DNA from: Candidatus Zixiibacteriota bacterium
GTDB taxonomy: Bacteria; Zixibacteria; MSB-5A5; UBA10806; 4484-95
DNA length: 64,000 bases
Assembly (NCBI GenBank): GCA_024231855.1
Contig: JAAEQD010000178.1
Location: 1-64,000, forward strand
Direction of reading: 5' to 3'
Of the stretch, positions 45,157 through 54,922 are shown in pieces (within the stretch, counting starts at the first letter, position 1; every line of letters starts with the position of its first letter). A program made the translations under genes and the position numbers. Under the pieces are notes generated by a model. The model was given only the letters and a program-made list of their open reading frames with translations. It searched no databases and was not told where the DNA came from.

Positions 45157-46164
45157 TTACCAGATTTCGGGCTTGGGCGTCCTCGTCATCAAATCGTAAA
45201 GCGCTGTTTTTGGGTCTTTATCATCGAAAAGAATATTATAAACCTCGGTCGTTATAGGCATCTCAACAGCATGTTTCTGTGATAACTGGTAGGCTGACTG
45301 GGTGGTCTTGACACCTTCGGCCACCATCGTCATCGATTCGAGTATTTCGGCCAGCTTCCGACCCTTGCCTAGCTGCTCGCCAACGAAGCGGTTGCGGGAG
45401 TGACGGCTGGTACAGGTGGTAATCAGGTCGCCGATTCCGGAGAGGCCGGCGAATGTACGAGGATCGGCGCCCATATTCTGGCCCAGACGGGCCATTTCGG
45501 CCAGCCCGCGGGTTATCAGCGCGCCGATTGTGTTATCGCCCAACTCAAGACCATAGGATATGCCAGCGGCGATGGCTACTACGTTTTTCAGAGAACCGCC
45601 CAATTCGACTCCGATCAGGTCAGTCGAGGTGTAGACACGCATCGTTTTACTCGAAAATACCTTCTGGGCGCTCTCAGCAACCTTGATATCATCGGCGGCC
45701 ACGACTACGGTAGTCGGGATATTGCGAGACACCTCCTCGGCATGGGATGGGCCTGACAAAGTAGAAATAGCGTTGTGATATCGTCCCGGAAGCTCCTGAA
45801 GTAATACTTCAGACATTCTATTTAACGTATTGTTTTCTATGCCCTTAGCGAGACTTATAACGAAATCTATCTCATCCGGTAAATGTCGCACCATTGGTTT
45901 GACAGTAGCCCTCAAAACTTGCGACGGAACCGCCAACACAATAGCATCGGAATCGGTTACCGCCGTTTCGATATCATTTGTGATAGTGATCGCCTCGGGA
46001 ATTTTGATTCCGGGCAGCCTATCGGGTTGTTCTCGAAGCTTCTGTATTTTGGCACAGTCTTCCTCGAAAAACTCCCAGAGGTTGACATCATAACCGTTTT
46101 GATTTATCAGAACGGCCACGGCAATCCCCCAACTGCCGGCGCCTAATACTGCTATTTTAGTCAT
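45157..46164 (-). CDS. gpsA: glycerol-3-phosphate dehydrogenase [NAD(P)+]
   Basis: 335 residues. The Rossmann motif G-A-G-S-W-G is at 8-13. The catalytic region includes G-S-L-K-N-V-V-A-I-A-A-G-I and the C-terminal N-R-F-V-G block. It reduces dihydroxyacetone phosphate to sn-glycerol-3-phosphate for phospholipid synthesis, which feeds PlsY just upstream. A 106-bp gap separates it from plsY. Confidence 0.95.
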   Translation of the reverse strand: MTKIAVLGAGSWGIAVAVLINQNGYDVNLWEFFEEDCAKIQKLREQPDRLPGIKIPEAITITNDIETAVTDSDAIVLAVPSQVLRATVKPMVRHLPDEIDFVISLAKGIENNTLNRMSEVLLQELPGRYHNAISTLSGPSHAEEVSRNIPTTVVVAADDIKVAESAQKVFSSKTMRVYTSTDLIGVELGGSLKNVVAIAAGISYGLELGDNTIGALITRGLAEMARLGQNMGADPRTFAGLSGIGDLITTCTSRHSRNRFVGEQLGKGRKLAEILESMTMVAEGVKTTQSAYQLSQKHAVEMPITTEVYNILFDDKDPKTALYDLMTRTPKPEIW

Positions 46165-46270
46165 TTTAATTCATCCGTTATCAAATTATTTTTTACATTC
46201 TATCTACTAATAGTTGATTATATAATTATCTACGTTTTATATCAAGCCATGTTCCTTCAGCCGTACTCAG

Positions 46271-46903
46271 CTACTCCTTTTTCCGGCCGAACTTGTTCTC
46301 CTCGCCCCTGATCAGCCTTTTGATATTCTGCCGATGGGTAACCACTACCGTGATCGCCAGTATAAACGCCAGCACCATGTATGAGTCATGTACTTTGATT
46401 CCCAGGTAGGCCTGTTCGGCGATCAGCGAACATGGGATAAATATCGTGCCCAGAATCGAGCCCAGCGAGACATACCTTGTTAGCGTAACAATTATGATAA
46501 AAAGCACAATCGCCATACCAACCTCAAGCATCATCAAGCCAAACAGCACACCGGCGGCGGTGGCCACGCCTTTGCCACCTTTGAATTTAATCCAGATCGG
46601 AAAAACATGCCCCAGTATAGCGGCCAGTCCGGCGATAATTTTCAGCCAATGGAAAGGCATCGACTGATCGCCGAAATCGATATGTACGATCAGAACAACC
46701 GCGATCGTGCCTTTTAGCATATCCAGAAGCAATACCGGGATCGCCAATTTGGCCCCCAGTACCCGGAAGACATTAGTTGCGCCCATATTTTTCGAGCCGT
46801 GCTGACGGACATCCACGCCTTTGAAAATCCTGCCGAGTACGATTCCGCTAGGAAAAGCCCCGATAAGGTATGATAGGATGATTATCGTCAACAGGGTGAT
46901 CAT
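46271..46903 (-). CDS. plsY: glycerol-3-phosphate acyltransferase PlsY
   Basis: 210 residues with five or more membrane helices. The PlsY motifs are present: G-A-F-P-S-G near the start, G-S-K-N-M-G-A-T-N, and F-K-G-G-K-G-V-A-T. It transfers acyl groups from acyl phosphate to glycerol-3-phosphate in the inner membrane. Its start overlaps the der stop by four bases. Confidence 0.95.
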   Translation of the reverse strand: MITLLTIIILSYLIGAFPSGIVLGRIFKGVDVRQHGSKNMGATNVFRVLGAKLAIPVLLLDMLKGTIAVVLIVHIDFGDQSMPFHWLKIIAGLAAILGHVFPIWIKFKGGKGVATAAGVLFGLMMLEVGMAIVLFIIIVTLTRYVSLGSILGTIFIPCSLIAEQAYLGIKVHDSYMVLAFILAITVVVTHRQNIKRLIRGEENKFGRKKE

Positions 46904-48213
46904 GATTCGCTCCTCGGTTTGAATATAACCTTTAAAGGCGCGCCGGTAAAGCCGAATTCCTGTCTGATCCGGTTTTCGATGAAGCGCTGATAAGGTGAAT
47001 CGATCAGCTTGGGGAAGTTGCAGAAGATTATAAATGTCGGCGGCCTGGTTTCAGCCTGGGTGATATAATAGAATTTGATAAACTTACCGCCCTTGGCCGG
47101 CGGATGTTTTGCCTGTACGACCTTATCCAAAAACCTGTTGAGATTGGATGTACCGATACGTTTTTGACATTCCCTTTCCACCTCGAGAATACCGGGGATT
47201 ATCTTGTCGAGACCTTTACCGGTTTTGGCGCTGGTGAAAATTATCGGTACATATTTAAGCATGGGCGCTTTATCGTAAACAGACTGGCTGAAAGTAAATT
47301 GCTCCATGCCTTTGACCAGGTCCCATTTATTGGCAACGAAAATCATGCCGCGGCCCATCTCCTCGGCGCTTCCGGCAACCTTGATATCGCCAATCGTCAC
47401 GCCATCATCGCTGTCGATAACCGCCAGCGCGATATCGGCGCGTTCGATCGCCCGGATACTTCTAAGCGATGAGTAATACTCGACGACATCGGGATATCTC
47501 GTTTTGCGTTTCAGTCCGGCGGTATCGATAAAATTGAACAAAGTGCCATTGATCTCGATAAGGCTATCGACAGAATCGCGGGTCGTGCCGGGTATATCCG
47601 AAACAATCTGACGTTTCTCGCCGATCAGCTTATTAAAAATCGATGATTTACCGACATTGGGACGGCCTATTATGGCGACCCTGATCGAGTCCTTGTCGGT
47701 TTCTTCCTCGACAATTTCCGGTAAACTGCCAGTGATATCATCCAACAGATCGCCCACCAGCCGCCCGCTATTTGCCGATACCGGGCAAACCTCACCCAGG
47801 CCGAGTTTGTAGAAATCGGAGGTGTCCGCTATATCTTTTTCAGAGTCGGCTTTATTGGCGGCGACCACTACCCGCTTATGGGCGCGTTTGAGAAGTTGAG
47901 CGATCTCCTCATCGACCGTTTGCGGGCCGACTTTGCTGTCGAGGACGAAAAGCACCAAATCCGATTGATCGATTGCCAGTTGAGCCTGCTGAGTTACCAG
48001 CGATGGAATCAGTTCGCTTGACCGCGGAATAAATCCGCCTGTATCGACAACGATGAAATCGCGGCCGTTCCATGAGCAATCGCCGTAAACACGGTCGCGG
48101 GTTATGCCGGGTCGATCATCGACTATCGCCTTGCGCTGTCTGATCATGCGATTGAATAAAGTCGATTTGCCGACATTGGGCCTTCCGACTATTGCTACTA
48201 TTGGTCTACTCAC
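46900..48213 (-). CDS. der: GTPase Der (EngA)
   Basis: 437 residues with the two tandem GTPase domains unique to Der. The P-loops GRPNVGKS lie at 10-17 and 183-190, with NKAD at 120-123 and a later NKWD. A C-terminal KH-like domain follows (about 350-437). It is needed for maturation of the large ribosomal subunit. It overlaps the DUF512 gene upstream and plsY downstream by four bases each; DUF512-der-plsY-gpsA is also a known gene order in Firmicutes. Confidence 0.96.
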   Translation of the reverse strand: MSRPIVAIVGRPNVGKSTLFNRMIRQRKAIVDDRPGITRDRVYGDCSWNGRDFIVVDTGGFIPRSSELIPSLVTQQAQLAIDQSDLVLFVLDSKVGPQTVDEEIAQLLKRAHKRVVVAANKADSEKDIADTSDFYKLGLGEVCPVSANSGRLVGDLLDDITGSLPEIVEEETDKDSIRVAIIGRPNVGKSSIFNKLIGEKRQIVSDIPGTTRDSVDSLIEINGTLFNFIDTAGLKRKTRYPDVVEYYSSLRSIRAIERADIALAVIDSDDGVTIGDIKVAGSAEEMGRGMIFVANKWDLVKGMEQFTFSQSVYDKAPMLKYVPIIFTSAKTGKGLDKIIPGILEVERECQKRIGTSNLNRFLDKVVQAKHPPAKGGKFIKFYYITQAETRPPTFIIFCNFPKLIDSPYQRFIENRIRQEFGFTGAPLKVIFKPRSES

Positions 48214-49454
48214 GCTACCATCCTTAATGTCTCGGCGAAACTGTATTCTCCCCGCAATACCTCTACCCCCAACCTGTCCTGAATATCGGCGACAGTCAGA
48301 TCATCTATAAATAGGCCATCATGGTTTAAACAGTTGGGGGGTAGTATTATCGGTTCGTTTTTTAAGTTAACTTTGGCAAGTCTGGCCAGGATATCTTTTC
48401 CCGGCAACAAGCCCGAAACAGTGACACGAGGGCCGAAAAGCCCGTTAGTCACCGGTATCAATTTTAATTTGAAATTATATTTTGGCATAATGTAGTTTTT
48501 CCAGACCATCGCCATCGATTGGCCGGTTATCCAGTTGCCCCTGATATTTGCCGGTAGTTTGCGAGGGAACGTATCCAGGAAATCCCGTACCATGCCGATG
48601 CCGTTTTCGATCTGCGGGAAATCATCATAATAAGCTGTTTTTGGGATAGCCTCACCGGCGGTGATAAATAGCTCATCGGCGGCATAGGCGAAACGATTCT
48701 CTTTATCGCCGTATTTTCGTCTGAATTTGGCAGTCTCGTTTATCAAAGCAGCTGATCTTTTTGGGCCGACTGACTGCAAATCGGGACGGGAGAACTTAGT
48801 CAGGCCAATCGGGACAATCGCCATCGATTGGGCGTATGGCTTCAGTTCGGCCAGGTCGGCGGCTGTGCGGCGCAGGATATCTTTATCGTTGTAGCCGGGC
48901 AACACGACTATCTGGCAGTGGAAATCGATATGATTTTCGGCGAAACGGCGAAGTATCGGCATCACATCCGGCGTATTCTCGCGACCGAACAGGCGCTTTC
49001 GCACGGCCATATCGGTGGCATGCACCGAGACATACATAGGCGACAGACGCATATCGATAATCCGCTGGATATCGGCTTCGGAGAGATTCGTCAGCGTGAT
49101 AAAACTGCCGTGCAAAAACGAATAGCGGTAGTCGTCATCCTTGACATACAACGCCCTTCTCAGATGTTTGGGATTGTTGAAACAGAAGCAGAATACGCAT
49201 TTATTGCGGCAGCGGATAATCCGGTCGGTTTCGAATTCAAGGCCTATTTGCTGGTCGATATCCTTCTCGATATTGACAGTATATGCCTCAGAACCCCGAA
49301 TCAGGGCCATTTCCAGCGATTGATCGGCCTCATGGAACCGGAAATCGATGATATCCTTGATCTCGACGCCATTGATAGTCATAAGCTGATCGCCGGGCCG
49401 GATTTCGGAAATATTGCCGGGCATACCGGGATTTATTTTGGCTACCTTAAGCAT
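48210..49454 (-). CDS. DUF512 family PDZ / radical SAM protein
   Basis: 414 residues. An N-terminal PDZ-like domain (about 5-60; I-R-P-G-D-Q-L-M-T-I-N-G) is followed by a radical SAM core with C-x3-C-x2-C in C-R-N-K-C-V-F-C, then the DUF512 C-terminal domain. Role unknown, but it is a conserved neighbour of der, here with an overlap. I use the ATG at 49454 because it gives the family's usual opening; the frame can also start at a TTG at 49490. Neither has a clear ribosome site. Confidence 0.85.
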   Translation of the reverse strand: MLKVAKINPGMPGNISEIRPGDQLMTINGVEIKDIIDFRFHEADQSLEMALIRGSEAYTVNIEKDIDQQIGLEFETDRIIRCRNKCVFCFCFNNPKHLRRALYVKDDDYRYSFLHGSFITLTNLSEADIQRIIDMRLSPMYVSVHATDMAVRKRLFGRENTPDVMPILRRFAENHIDFHCQIVVLPGYNDKDILRRTAADLAELKPYAQSMAIVPIGLTKFSRPDLQSVGPKRSAALINETAKFRRKYGDKENRFAYAADELFITAGEAIPKTAYYDDFPQIENGIGMVRDFLDTFPRKLPANIRGNWITGQSMAMVWKNYIMPKYNFKLKLIPVTNGLFGPRVTVSGLLPGKDILARLAKVNLKNEPIILPPNCLNHDGLFIDDLTVADIQDRLGVEVLRGEYSFAETLRMVA

Positions 49455-49551
49455 GGGTGTAAGGTTACGCAAATTTGGGCAGGAAAGCAATAGTTAACAC
49501 AAGGCGGCTATTTCTGTGGGGGCCGAGGAATCCGCCACCCCCTTCCCCTGG

Positions 49552-49572
49552 ATTCCCGATCAGGTCGGGAAT
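49552..49572. repeat. ATTCCCGA palindrome
   Basis: ATTCCCGA (49552-49559) pairs with TCGGGAAT (49565-49572). A second, GTCATTCCCG...CGGGCGGATGA-type copy follows near 49666-49690 in the opposite sense. Both belong to the same dispersed element as the hairpin at 2141-2160. The gene-free stretch 49455-49788 holds these and the hairpin at 49725; no gene is seen. Confidence 0.55.
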
Positions 49573-49724
49573 GACAAAAGCTTTGCTTTTGTTTTGGGGA
49601 TATGGGTCATTTGTGCTGTTTAAACAGATGAGGGTATGTCTCAATACACTAAAAAAATAGATATGTCATTCCCGCGGAGGCGGGCGGATGAAGTCCTTTG
49701 TTCATCCAGGGGTGGGGTGGTACC

Positions 49725-49743
49725 GGGCGTATGCGATACGCCC
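49725..49743. repeat. GGGCGTAT hairpin element, copy 1
   Basis: GGGCGTATGCGATACGCCC is a perfect 8-bp stem with a 3-base loop. The identical 19-mer recurs at 51524-51542 and a partial copy ends at 51657, on the other side of the TPR gene. Confidence 0.6.
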
Positions 49744-49788
49744 CTACGGCTCGTTGTCCTGCTCCGCTTGGACTTCCTGTTCAATCGC

Positions 49789-51300
49789 TTATGGTTTACC
49801 GCCGCAGGCCATGAGCGTTTCACATGAGCTTTTTGTATTTGGATGATCAGGGCCGAGGAATTTTAAGGATATTTTATAGGCTTTGATAGCATACGGCCGG
49901 CCTTTTTCAGATTGGCCCATAGCATGATGTAAAAGGGCGATGTTGTTATAGCCGGCAGCCACATTGGGATGATTTTCGCCATATATTTCTTTAAATATCT
50001 CAAGCGACTTCTGAAAATTCCCCAAGGCTCCGGTATAACCTCCTTGCAATTTCAAGGCCATACCGATGTTGTTATAATCGATTGCTACATCAGGATGCAT
50101 ATCATTGTAAGTAGCTAGATCGATTTTAAGTGCTTTGTGGAAATTCGATAAAGCCCCGGCATAATCTCCCTGTGATCCCAAAGCCCAACCGATGTTGTTA
50201 TGACCTGTAGCCACATTGGGATGGTTTTTGCCATAAACTTCAATAAATACCTCAAGCGCCTTCCTGAAATTCTCAACAGCCCCCGAATACTCACCATGTG
50301 AACATAAAACCCCGGCAATATTATTATATCTTATTGCAACTTTTGGATGTTTATCCCCAAAAACTGCCAGATCGATATTGAGGGCCTTACGGTAGTTGTC
50401 TAGTGCCCCGGCATAATCTCCCTGCGAATACAAAGCCAAGCCAATGTTGTTATATCTTATTGCTACATCAGGGTTTTTATCACCGAAAGCTGCCAGATCG
50501 ATTTTTAGCGCCTTATGATAGTTTACCAGTGCCCCGGCATAATCGCCTTGCACATATAATACATGGCCGACGTTGTTGAGAAATGTTGCGTAATTGCAGG
50601 TATTCTTACCGTTTTGACTAGCTTCCATGGTTAATGCTTTGCGATAGTATTTCAGGGCAAACTCGTACTTGGCCAGCCGCTCTGATACTTTTCCGGCATT
50701 ATTCAAAGCCTCTGCTTGTTCGGGTTTAATTCTAATAGTTTTTTTATAGAATTCTAGGGCTGTCTCGTATTTCAGCTCATTGAAATAAGCATCGCCTTTG
50801 GCCTGGTAGGCCAGGAAAAGTTCTTCATTACGTAATTCTTCAGCTTTTTGCCAGGCTTCCTCCATTCTGGCAAGGTAGTCATCTATAGCATTTCGGCCCT
50901 TATTGTATTCGCCTTTGGCTATCAGGGCAATGCCTTCGTCCAGTTCAACAGAAACGGGCAGGTCTTCCCCGGCTTGGCGCATTGCTTCAAGTTTATCGAG
51001 AAGAGATTGGGCTTCCGCCTTTACCTCGGGGGGCGGCTCGTAAGGCATTTCGGTTTCCGAATGCGATGCTGTTTTTGGGGATGCTTTGTGAAGCAAAGCG
51101 ATTGCTTCCTTGCGGAAATCGGCGATATCGGCGCGAACTTGCTGAACATCGCCGACAGCCGCCGTATCGGGATTCAGGTTCTGATCTTTATAACCTCGTT
51201 GTCGAGCTCGGTGTTGTAGATATTTATAGATGGTAAACGGTACTCCAACGATTGCTATTAGACCAGCGATTAGCCCGATTACGGCTGTAATTGGTTCCAT
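49789..51300 (-). CDS. membrane-anchored TPR-array protein
   Basis: 503 residues. One N-terminal membrane helix (about 5-28), a charged helical region, then two ordinary TPR repeats (about 160-225) and six near-identical 42-residue kinesin-light-chain-type TPR repeats. Each of the six has the pattern Y-N-N-I-G-x-A-L-x-x-Q-G-x-Y-x-G-A-L-x-N-F-x-K-A-L. The repeats are also similar in DNA, so repeat number may vary between strains. TPR arrays bind partner proteins; the partner is unknown. It is flanked by the same palindromic hairpin on both sides. Confidence 0.8.
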   Translation of the reverse strand: MEPITAVIGLIAGLIAIVGVPFTIYKYLQHRARQRGYKDQNLNPDTAAVGDVQQVRADIADFRKEAIALLHKASPKTASHSETEMPYEPPPEVKAEAQSLLDKLEAMRQAGEDLPVSVELDEGIALIAKGEYNKGRNAIDDYLARMEEAWQKAEELRNEELFLAYQAKGDAYFNELKYETALEFYKKTIRIKPEQAEALNNAGKVSERLAKYEFALKYYRKALTMEASQNGKNTCNYATFLNNVGHVLYVQGDYAGALVNYHKALKIDLAAFGDKNPDVAIRYNNIGLALYSQGDYAGALDNYRKALNIDLAVFGDKHPKVAIRYNNIAGVLCSHGEYSGAVENFRKALEVFIEVYGKNHPNVATGHNNIGWALGSQGDYAGALSNFHKALKIDLATYNDMHPDVAIDYNNIGMALKLQGGYTGALGNFQKSLEIFKEIYGENHPNVAAGYNNIALLHHAMGQSEKGRPYAIKAYKISLKFLGPDHPNTKSSCETLMACGGKP

Positions 51301-51523
51301 AAACTCAATTCCCTTGCAAGATCAAAGCTGTAACTTCTTTATCATCAGGAATACTACGCCTGATAACTGCTATATTAATGCTATCTTTTTGTGATTTTAG
51401 CAAGGGAATTCTTGGGGATTGGGATGGTTGCTCTCTTGGACGAACATGCCCCCACTCCCTTCCCCTGTGCGGACCAAGGTACCGCACCTACTGGTTACGA
51501 AGCGCTGCTTTGTAAACTCGTGA

Positions 51524-51542
51524 GGGCGTATGCGATACGCCC
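51524..51542. repeat. GGGCGTAT hairpin element, copy 2 and partial copy 3
   Basis: Same perfect hairpin as at 49725-49743. A partial copy (GGCGATACGCCCCTAC) lies at 51642-51657 and runs into the stop codon of the next gene. The gene-free stretch 51301-51654 is made largely of such GC-rich palindromic pieces, including CGGGTTAGGCGACCCG near 51564-51579; no gene is seen. Confidence 0.55.
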
Positions 51543-51654
51543 CTACGGCCGCAAAAAAGCCGTCGGGTTAGGCGACCCGATGGTACAATGCAATTCTCCC
51601 ATCCCCGGGCGGACGCAAGGTGCCGCCCCTACAATCGGGCTAGGCGATACGCCC

Positions 51655-52704
51655 CTACTTCCCGGCCATCAACGTGGCGAAATAGCTGTCTAATCTTTCA
51701 TAGAGGTTCCTCTTCACCGTTCGGCTCATTCTGGCGGCGGCTCGGCGTTCGGCTTCGCCGTAGGAGGTGCTGCCCTCTCGATCGTCATCGGTGTAGGTTA
51801 GGAACTTGGCGGCGGTGGACATATCGGTAAAATGAAGCTCGACAAACCAGCGCACGAAATAGCCCTCCCGTTCGAGTTGGGTCATCTTCATGTTGCCGGT
51901 GACTGTGACATCGGGTTCACCCTCGGCAATCTGAAAACCGAATGCCTGCAAGACTTCACCGACCGCGCCGGGGAACTCATCCCAGGTCTCGTAATCAAGA
52001 TCGAGCTTGACCGCTATATCGCGGGTTATCGCCTGACGAGTCATTATCAGATCCGCCGGCTTGACGTTGGGCGTAAAATCCTGGGTGCCGAGGGAGATCG
52101 TATTCAGCTGCTTAGTCATGACATCCCGTTGCACCGCCAGTGCCATCGCCTTGTTGATGAAAGCCAGACGGGTCAGTTTCTCGGTGGATTGTTGCGCGCC
52201 GTTGTAGAAGGTCGTGACATCGGCATCGATTTTGGCCAACTGTTGCTGATAAATCGTGGCGGTTTCATCCCGGTCCATATAAGCGACCGCGTAGTATAAG
52301 CCATCGTTTTCATTGAGCCAGGTTCTGCCGATATTAACATTCTGCAGGCTTTGCTCAGCGGTGATATCGATCTGACGGTTGAAATTGCTGCTTTTCTCGA
52401 GCTTCATATCCGCGCCGGTGCCCGATTCGAAATACTCCTCGACCAACCTCTGCTGAAGTCTGATATCGGCCTGGATCACTTTGGCGATATCGCCGGTTGC
52501 CCTGTCTTTGGCGATCTCCTGAGTATCACCGGAACCAACCGAGGCGATATACATCTGATTGGGATAGCGCTTGAGCGGATCATCGAATAGGCCCGGCTTT
52601 GGCTTCATCTCGGAAGCTTTTTGAGCGGGACCGCCGCCGCAGACGATCAATAATGGAATTATCAATATCAGGAAAAATGGGATAGATAGTTTCTTAATTA
52701 GCAT
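51655..52704 (-). CDS. LPP20-family lipoprotein
   Basis: 349 residues. The signal peptide ends in a lipobox with Cys near residue 22 (LLIVCGGG), so it is an outer-membrane or inner-membrane lipoprotein. The mature part has the LPP20 pattern (Y-I-A-S-V-G-S-G-D-T...A-K-D-R-A-T-G-D-I-A-K). I start at the ATG at 52704, which has GGAGG 7 bases upstream; the frame opens at 52725. It is the last gene of an envelope lipoprotein operon with COG3014-like and LpoB-like genes, an order seen in other bacteria. Its stop codon overlaps a palindromic repeat remnant. Confidence 0.8.
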   Translation of the reverse strand: MLIKKLSIPFFLILIIPLLIVCGGGPAQKASEMKPKPGLFDDPLKRYPNQMYIASVGSGDTQEIAKDRATGDIAKVIQADIRLQQRLVEEYFESGTGADMKLEKSSNFNRQIDITAEQSLQNVNIGRTWLNENDGLYYAVAYMDRDETATIYQQQLAKIDADVTTFYNGAQQSTEKLTRLAFINKAMALAVQRDVMTKQLNTISLGTQDFTPNVKPADLIMTRQAITRDIAVKLDLDYETWDEFPGAVGEVLQAFGFQIAEGEPDVTVTGNMKMTQLEREGYFVRWFVELHFTDMSTAAKFLTYTDDDREGSTSYGEAERRAAARMSRTVKRNLYERLDSYFATLMAGK

Positions 52705-52738
52705 GATGATCCTCCACTGAAACAATCACATATATACT

Positions 52739-54154
52739 TTAATTGAGCGAAAACGCTTCAACCAAATTCCAACCTCGTGTTTTCACGACATAGTTATCGA
52801 TAGTTTGGCTATTTATCAGCTCACCGTTCTTGCCGAGAAATTGAATGGTAAAATTGTACGTGCCCGGTTCGATTTCGAAATCACCGACATAGACTTTACC
52901 CGGCATAAGATGGGCACAGCGCAGATCGGCGTTTTCGATGACATCCGTACCGACATCGACAGCCGCTTTCATCAGCCAGCCGCCTATAGAGCCGGCGTTT
53001 TTCTTATCGATATCACTTTTCATCTTATGAGCGGCTAGCCCTTTGACGATGGCCCGGGCTATCGTTCGGAAATATACCAATGATTTCTTGGCTTTGAAAG
53101 TTTCCTCGGCTACATTTCCCACATCCTCGATAAGCTGTAATTCTCCAATATAGTTTTCGCCATTCCACACCTTTATTTGGTCGATTTGCGATGGCCGACT
53201 AACCATACGCGGCAGGGAGAATTTGAAATAATAATCTTCTTTTACCGGGAATACCAGATGTCCGTATTCGGCGTTTTTCTTGGGACCGTCGGTATAGAGC
53301 ACCTGGATCAACTGCAGGTTTTTATCGGTTCTTATGCGAAGGTTCATCGCTTCCTTGACCGGCGATAAACCGGCTAAGGCGACGAAACTGATCAAAGGCT
53401 TTTTCTTCGCTTGATACTTAACGTCGGGTGTCTTGAAATCATAAATATGCGGCTGCGATTCGAACGCGTCGACCAGCATATCATAATCGATTCGGGCGTC
53501 ATCCAACCGGCCCTCGGCGGCATACATATGCATGCTCAGGTAACGCGCGAAAGCGTCGTTGTTGAAGCGAACCATTTCGATTTCATAGCTCAGGTGCTTA
53601 TTGACATCGAGCGTATCATCCTTGGCCGAATTTTTAAATCGTTCGGCGGCATCTTTATATTTCATCTCCAACAGGTCTAGCTTCTCGTTGGAACGTCTTA
53701 TCTCGACGAAAGCTTCATCGAAATCGTTTTCAGCCAGGAAATTAAGCGCTTTCAATAAGTTTGTGTAGAGGATCTCGTAATCTTCCCCGGCGTATTCAAG
53801 TATATTATCGTTTAAAGCCAGCGATGCCGCGGCCCTGATGATGCTTTTGGTAAACAGCTCTTCGGCGGCGTCCTCGGCCAGGCTCAGTTTCTCGGTGGAA
53901 AGACCATGATTTAGGGCGTAATGGTTGGCAATTCCCGAATCGATATAATACAGCAGCCGATCTTTCTCCTCGTACTGATTGCCGGCTTTGGCCGCCTCTA
54001 TTTTCTGCACGGCGGCGGCATACCGCTGTTTTTTAACGCTATCGGTGATAGGCTCATAAAACGTATGTTTCGTCATCACCGAGCCGCAGCCGCTAGTTAG
54101 TAAGATGCCCAACAGGAACGCTAATACAACCCGGAGAATTTCGAGTTTTACCAT
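52739..54154 (-). CDS. COG3014-like lipoprotein
   Basis: 471 residues with signal peptide and lipobox (L-T-S-G-C, Cys near 23). The helical N-terminal half contains TPR-like repeats (about 45-250); the C-terminal half is beta-rich (P-G-T-Y-N-F-T-I-Q-F near the end). This matches the COG3014 family of uncharacterised lipoproteins that accompany LpoB-like genes. It overlaps the LpoB-like gene by seven bases (ATGGTAA), so they are co-expressed. Confidence 0.75.
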   Translation of the reverse strand: MVKLEILRVVLAFLLGILLTSGCGSVMTKHTFYEPITDSVKKQRYAAAVQKIEAAKAGNQYEEKDRLLYYIDSGIANHYALNHGLSTEKLSLAEDAAEELFTKSIIRAAASLALNDNILEYAGEDYEILYTNLLKALNFLAENDFDEAFVEIRRSNEKLDLLEMKYKDAAERFKNSAKDDTLDVNKHLSYEIEMVRFNNDAFARYLSMHMYAAEGRLDDARIDYDMLVDAFESQPHIYDFKTPDVKYQAKKKPLISFVALAGLSPVKEAMNLRIRTDKNLQLIQVLYTDGPKKNAEYGHLVFPVKEDYYFKFSLPRMVSRPSQIDQIKVWNGENYIGELQLIEDVGNVAEETFKAKKSLVYFRTIARAIVKGLAAHKMKSDIDKKNAGSIGGWLMKAAVDVGTDVIENADLRCAHLMPGKVYVGDFEIEPGTYNFTIQFLGKNGELINSQTIDNYVVKTRGWNLVEAFSLN

Positions 54155-54744
54155 TTATGCCCTTTCTGGGTGATATCCTTTTTTATCTTTTTGGTGCCGA
54201 TCCAGACTTTTTCGTTAGATTCGACGTTTAACAGTTCCATATCGGTCTGATAGAAAATTACTCTTCGCCCTTCAATCTGGTCGACGATTGTTTTAATCGA
54301 TCCTTGAAGAATGAAGTCCGCTCCGGTCTCCTCTGCCAGACGTTTGGCTGTCTCATCGGAGGCGAATTCTTGCTGTTCCATTCGCTCCTCACGGATCTCA
54401 TCGCGCTCTCCCCTGGCGGCGACGAATTTGACTTTGCCCGAGTTAATCAATTCGCGTTCGAAATCCTTCGAGAATGTTTCGGTGTCGATATGCTCGCGGC
54501 TTTTATTCCTAATCGTGCCGACCGTGACTACCGGTTTCGCGTTCGTTTCCATATTGAAATTATTGATCCAGGCCCTCGACAAGCAATCGGAAATCATTTC
54601 CTGGGAGACTAATCTGGCATCGACATCGTTCCATTTGCCGCTTAAATCGATTGTGGTATCGGCGCCTACCCGAGTAACCTTACGGGACGAACCACAGGCA
54701 AATATCAAAAATGATATTAAAACCAACACGCCAACTTTTTTCAT
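54148..54744 (-). CDS. LpoB-like lipoprotein, penicillin-binding protein activator
   Basis: 198 residues. Lipobox I-F-A-C-G-S with Cys near 17. The mature part begins L-S-G-K-W-N-D-V-D-A-R-L-V and includes T-V-G-T-I-R-N-K-S-x-E-H-I, both typical of LpoB-like (COG3417) proteins. In E. coli LpoB spans from the outer membrane to activate PBP1b; here the role is inferred by family. GGAGG lies 4 bases before the ATG. It lies 178 bp after the FlgT-like gene. Confidence 0.83.
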   Translation of the reverse strand: MKKVGVLVLISFLIFACGSSRKVTRVGADTTIDLSGKWNDVDARLVSQEMISDCLSRAWINNFNMETNAKPVVTVGTIRNKSREHIDTETFSKDFERELINSGKVKFVAARGERDEIREERMEQQEFASDETAKRLAEETGADFILQGSIKTIVDQIEGRRVIFYQTDMELLNVESNEKVWIGTKKIKKDITQKGHKW

Positions 54745-54922
54745 TTTCCCTCCTTGAATGCAACATGTAAATATTTAGTTTTCTAAAAAATAACCGGCAA
54801 ATCGTCAAACGATTTCTGATTGTCGTATTTAGTCATATCGAAATTATTTGTCAATTGATTTTTGGCTGATTTTATTAACCTAATCATAAACATCCCAGAT
54901 ACCGCAATCAATCCAGGGTCAA

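Noticed and set aside
48828-49493. Plus-strand open frame of 221 codons
   Set aside because: It is antisense to the DUF512 radical SAM gene, whose motifs are clear, and its translation has no recognisable domain or ribosome site.
54311-54757. Plus-strand open frame of 148 codons
   Set aside because: Antisense to the LpoB-like gene, which has a lipobox and a good ribosome site.
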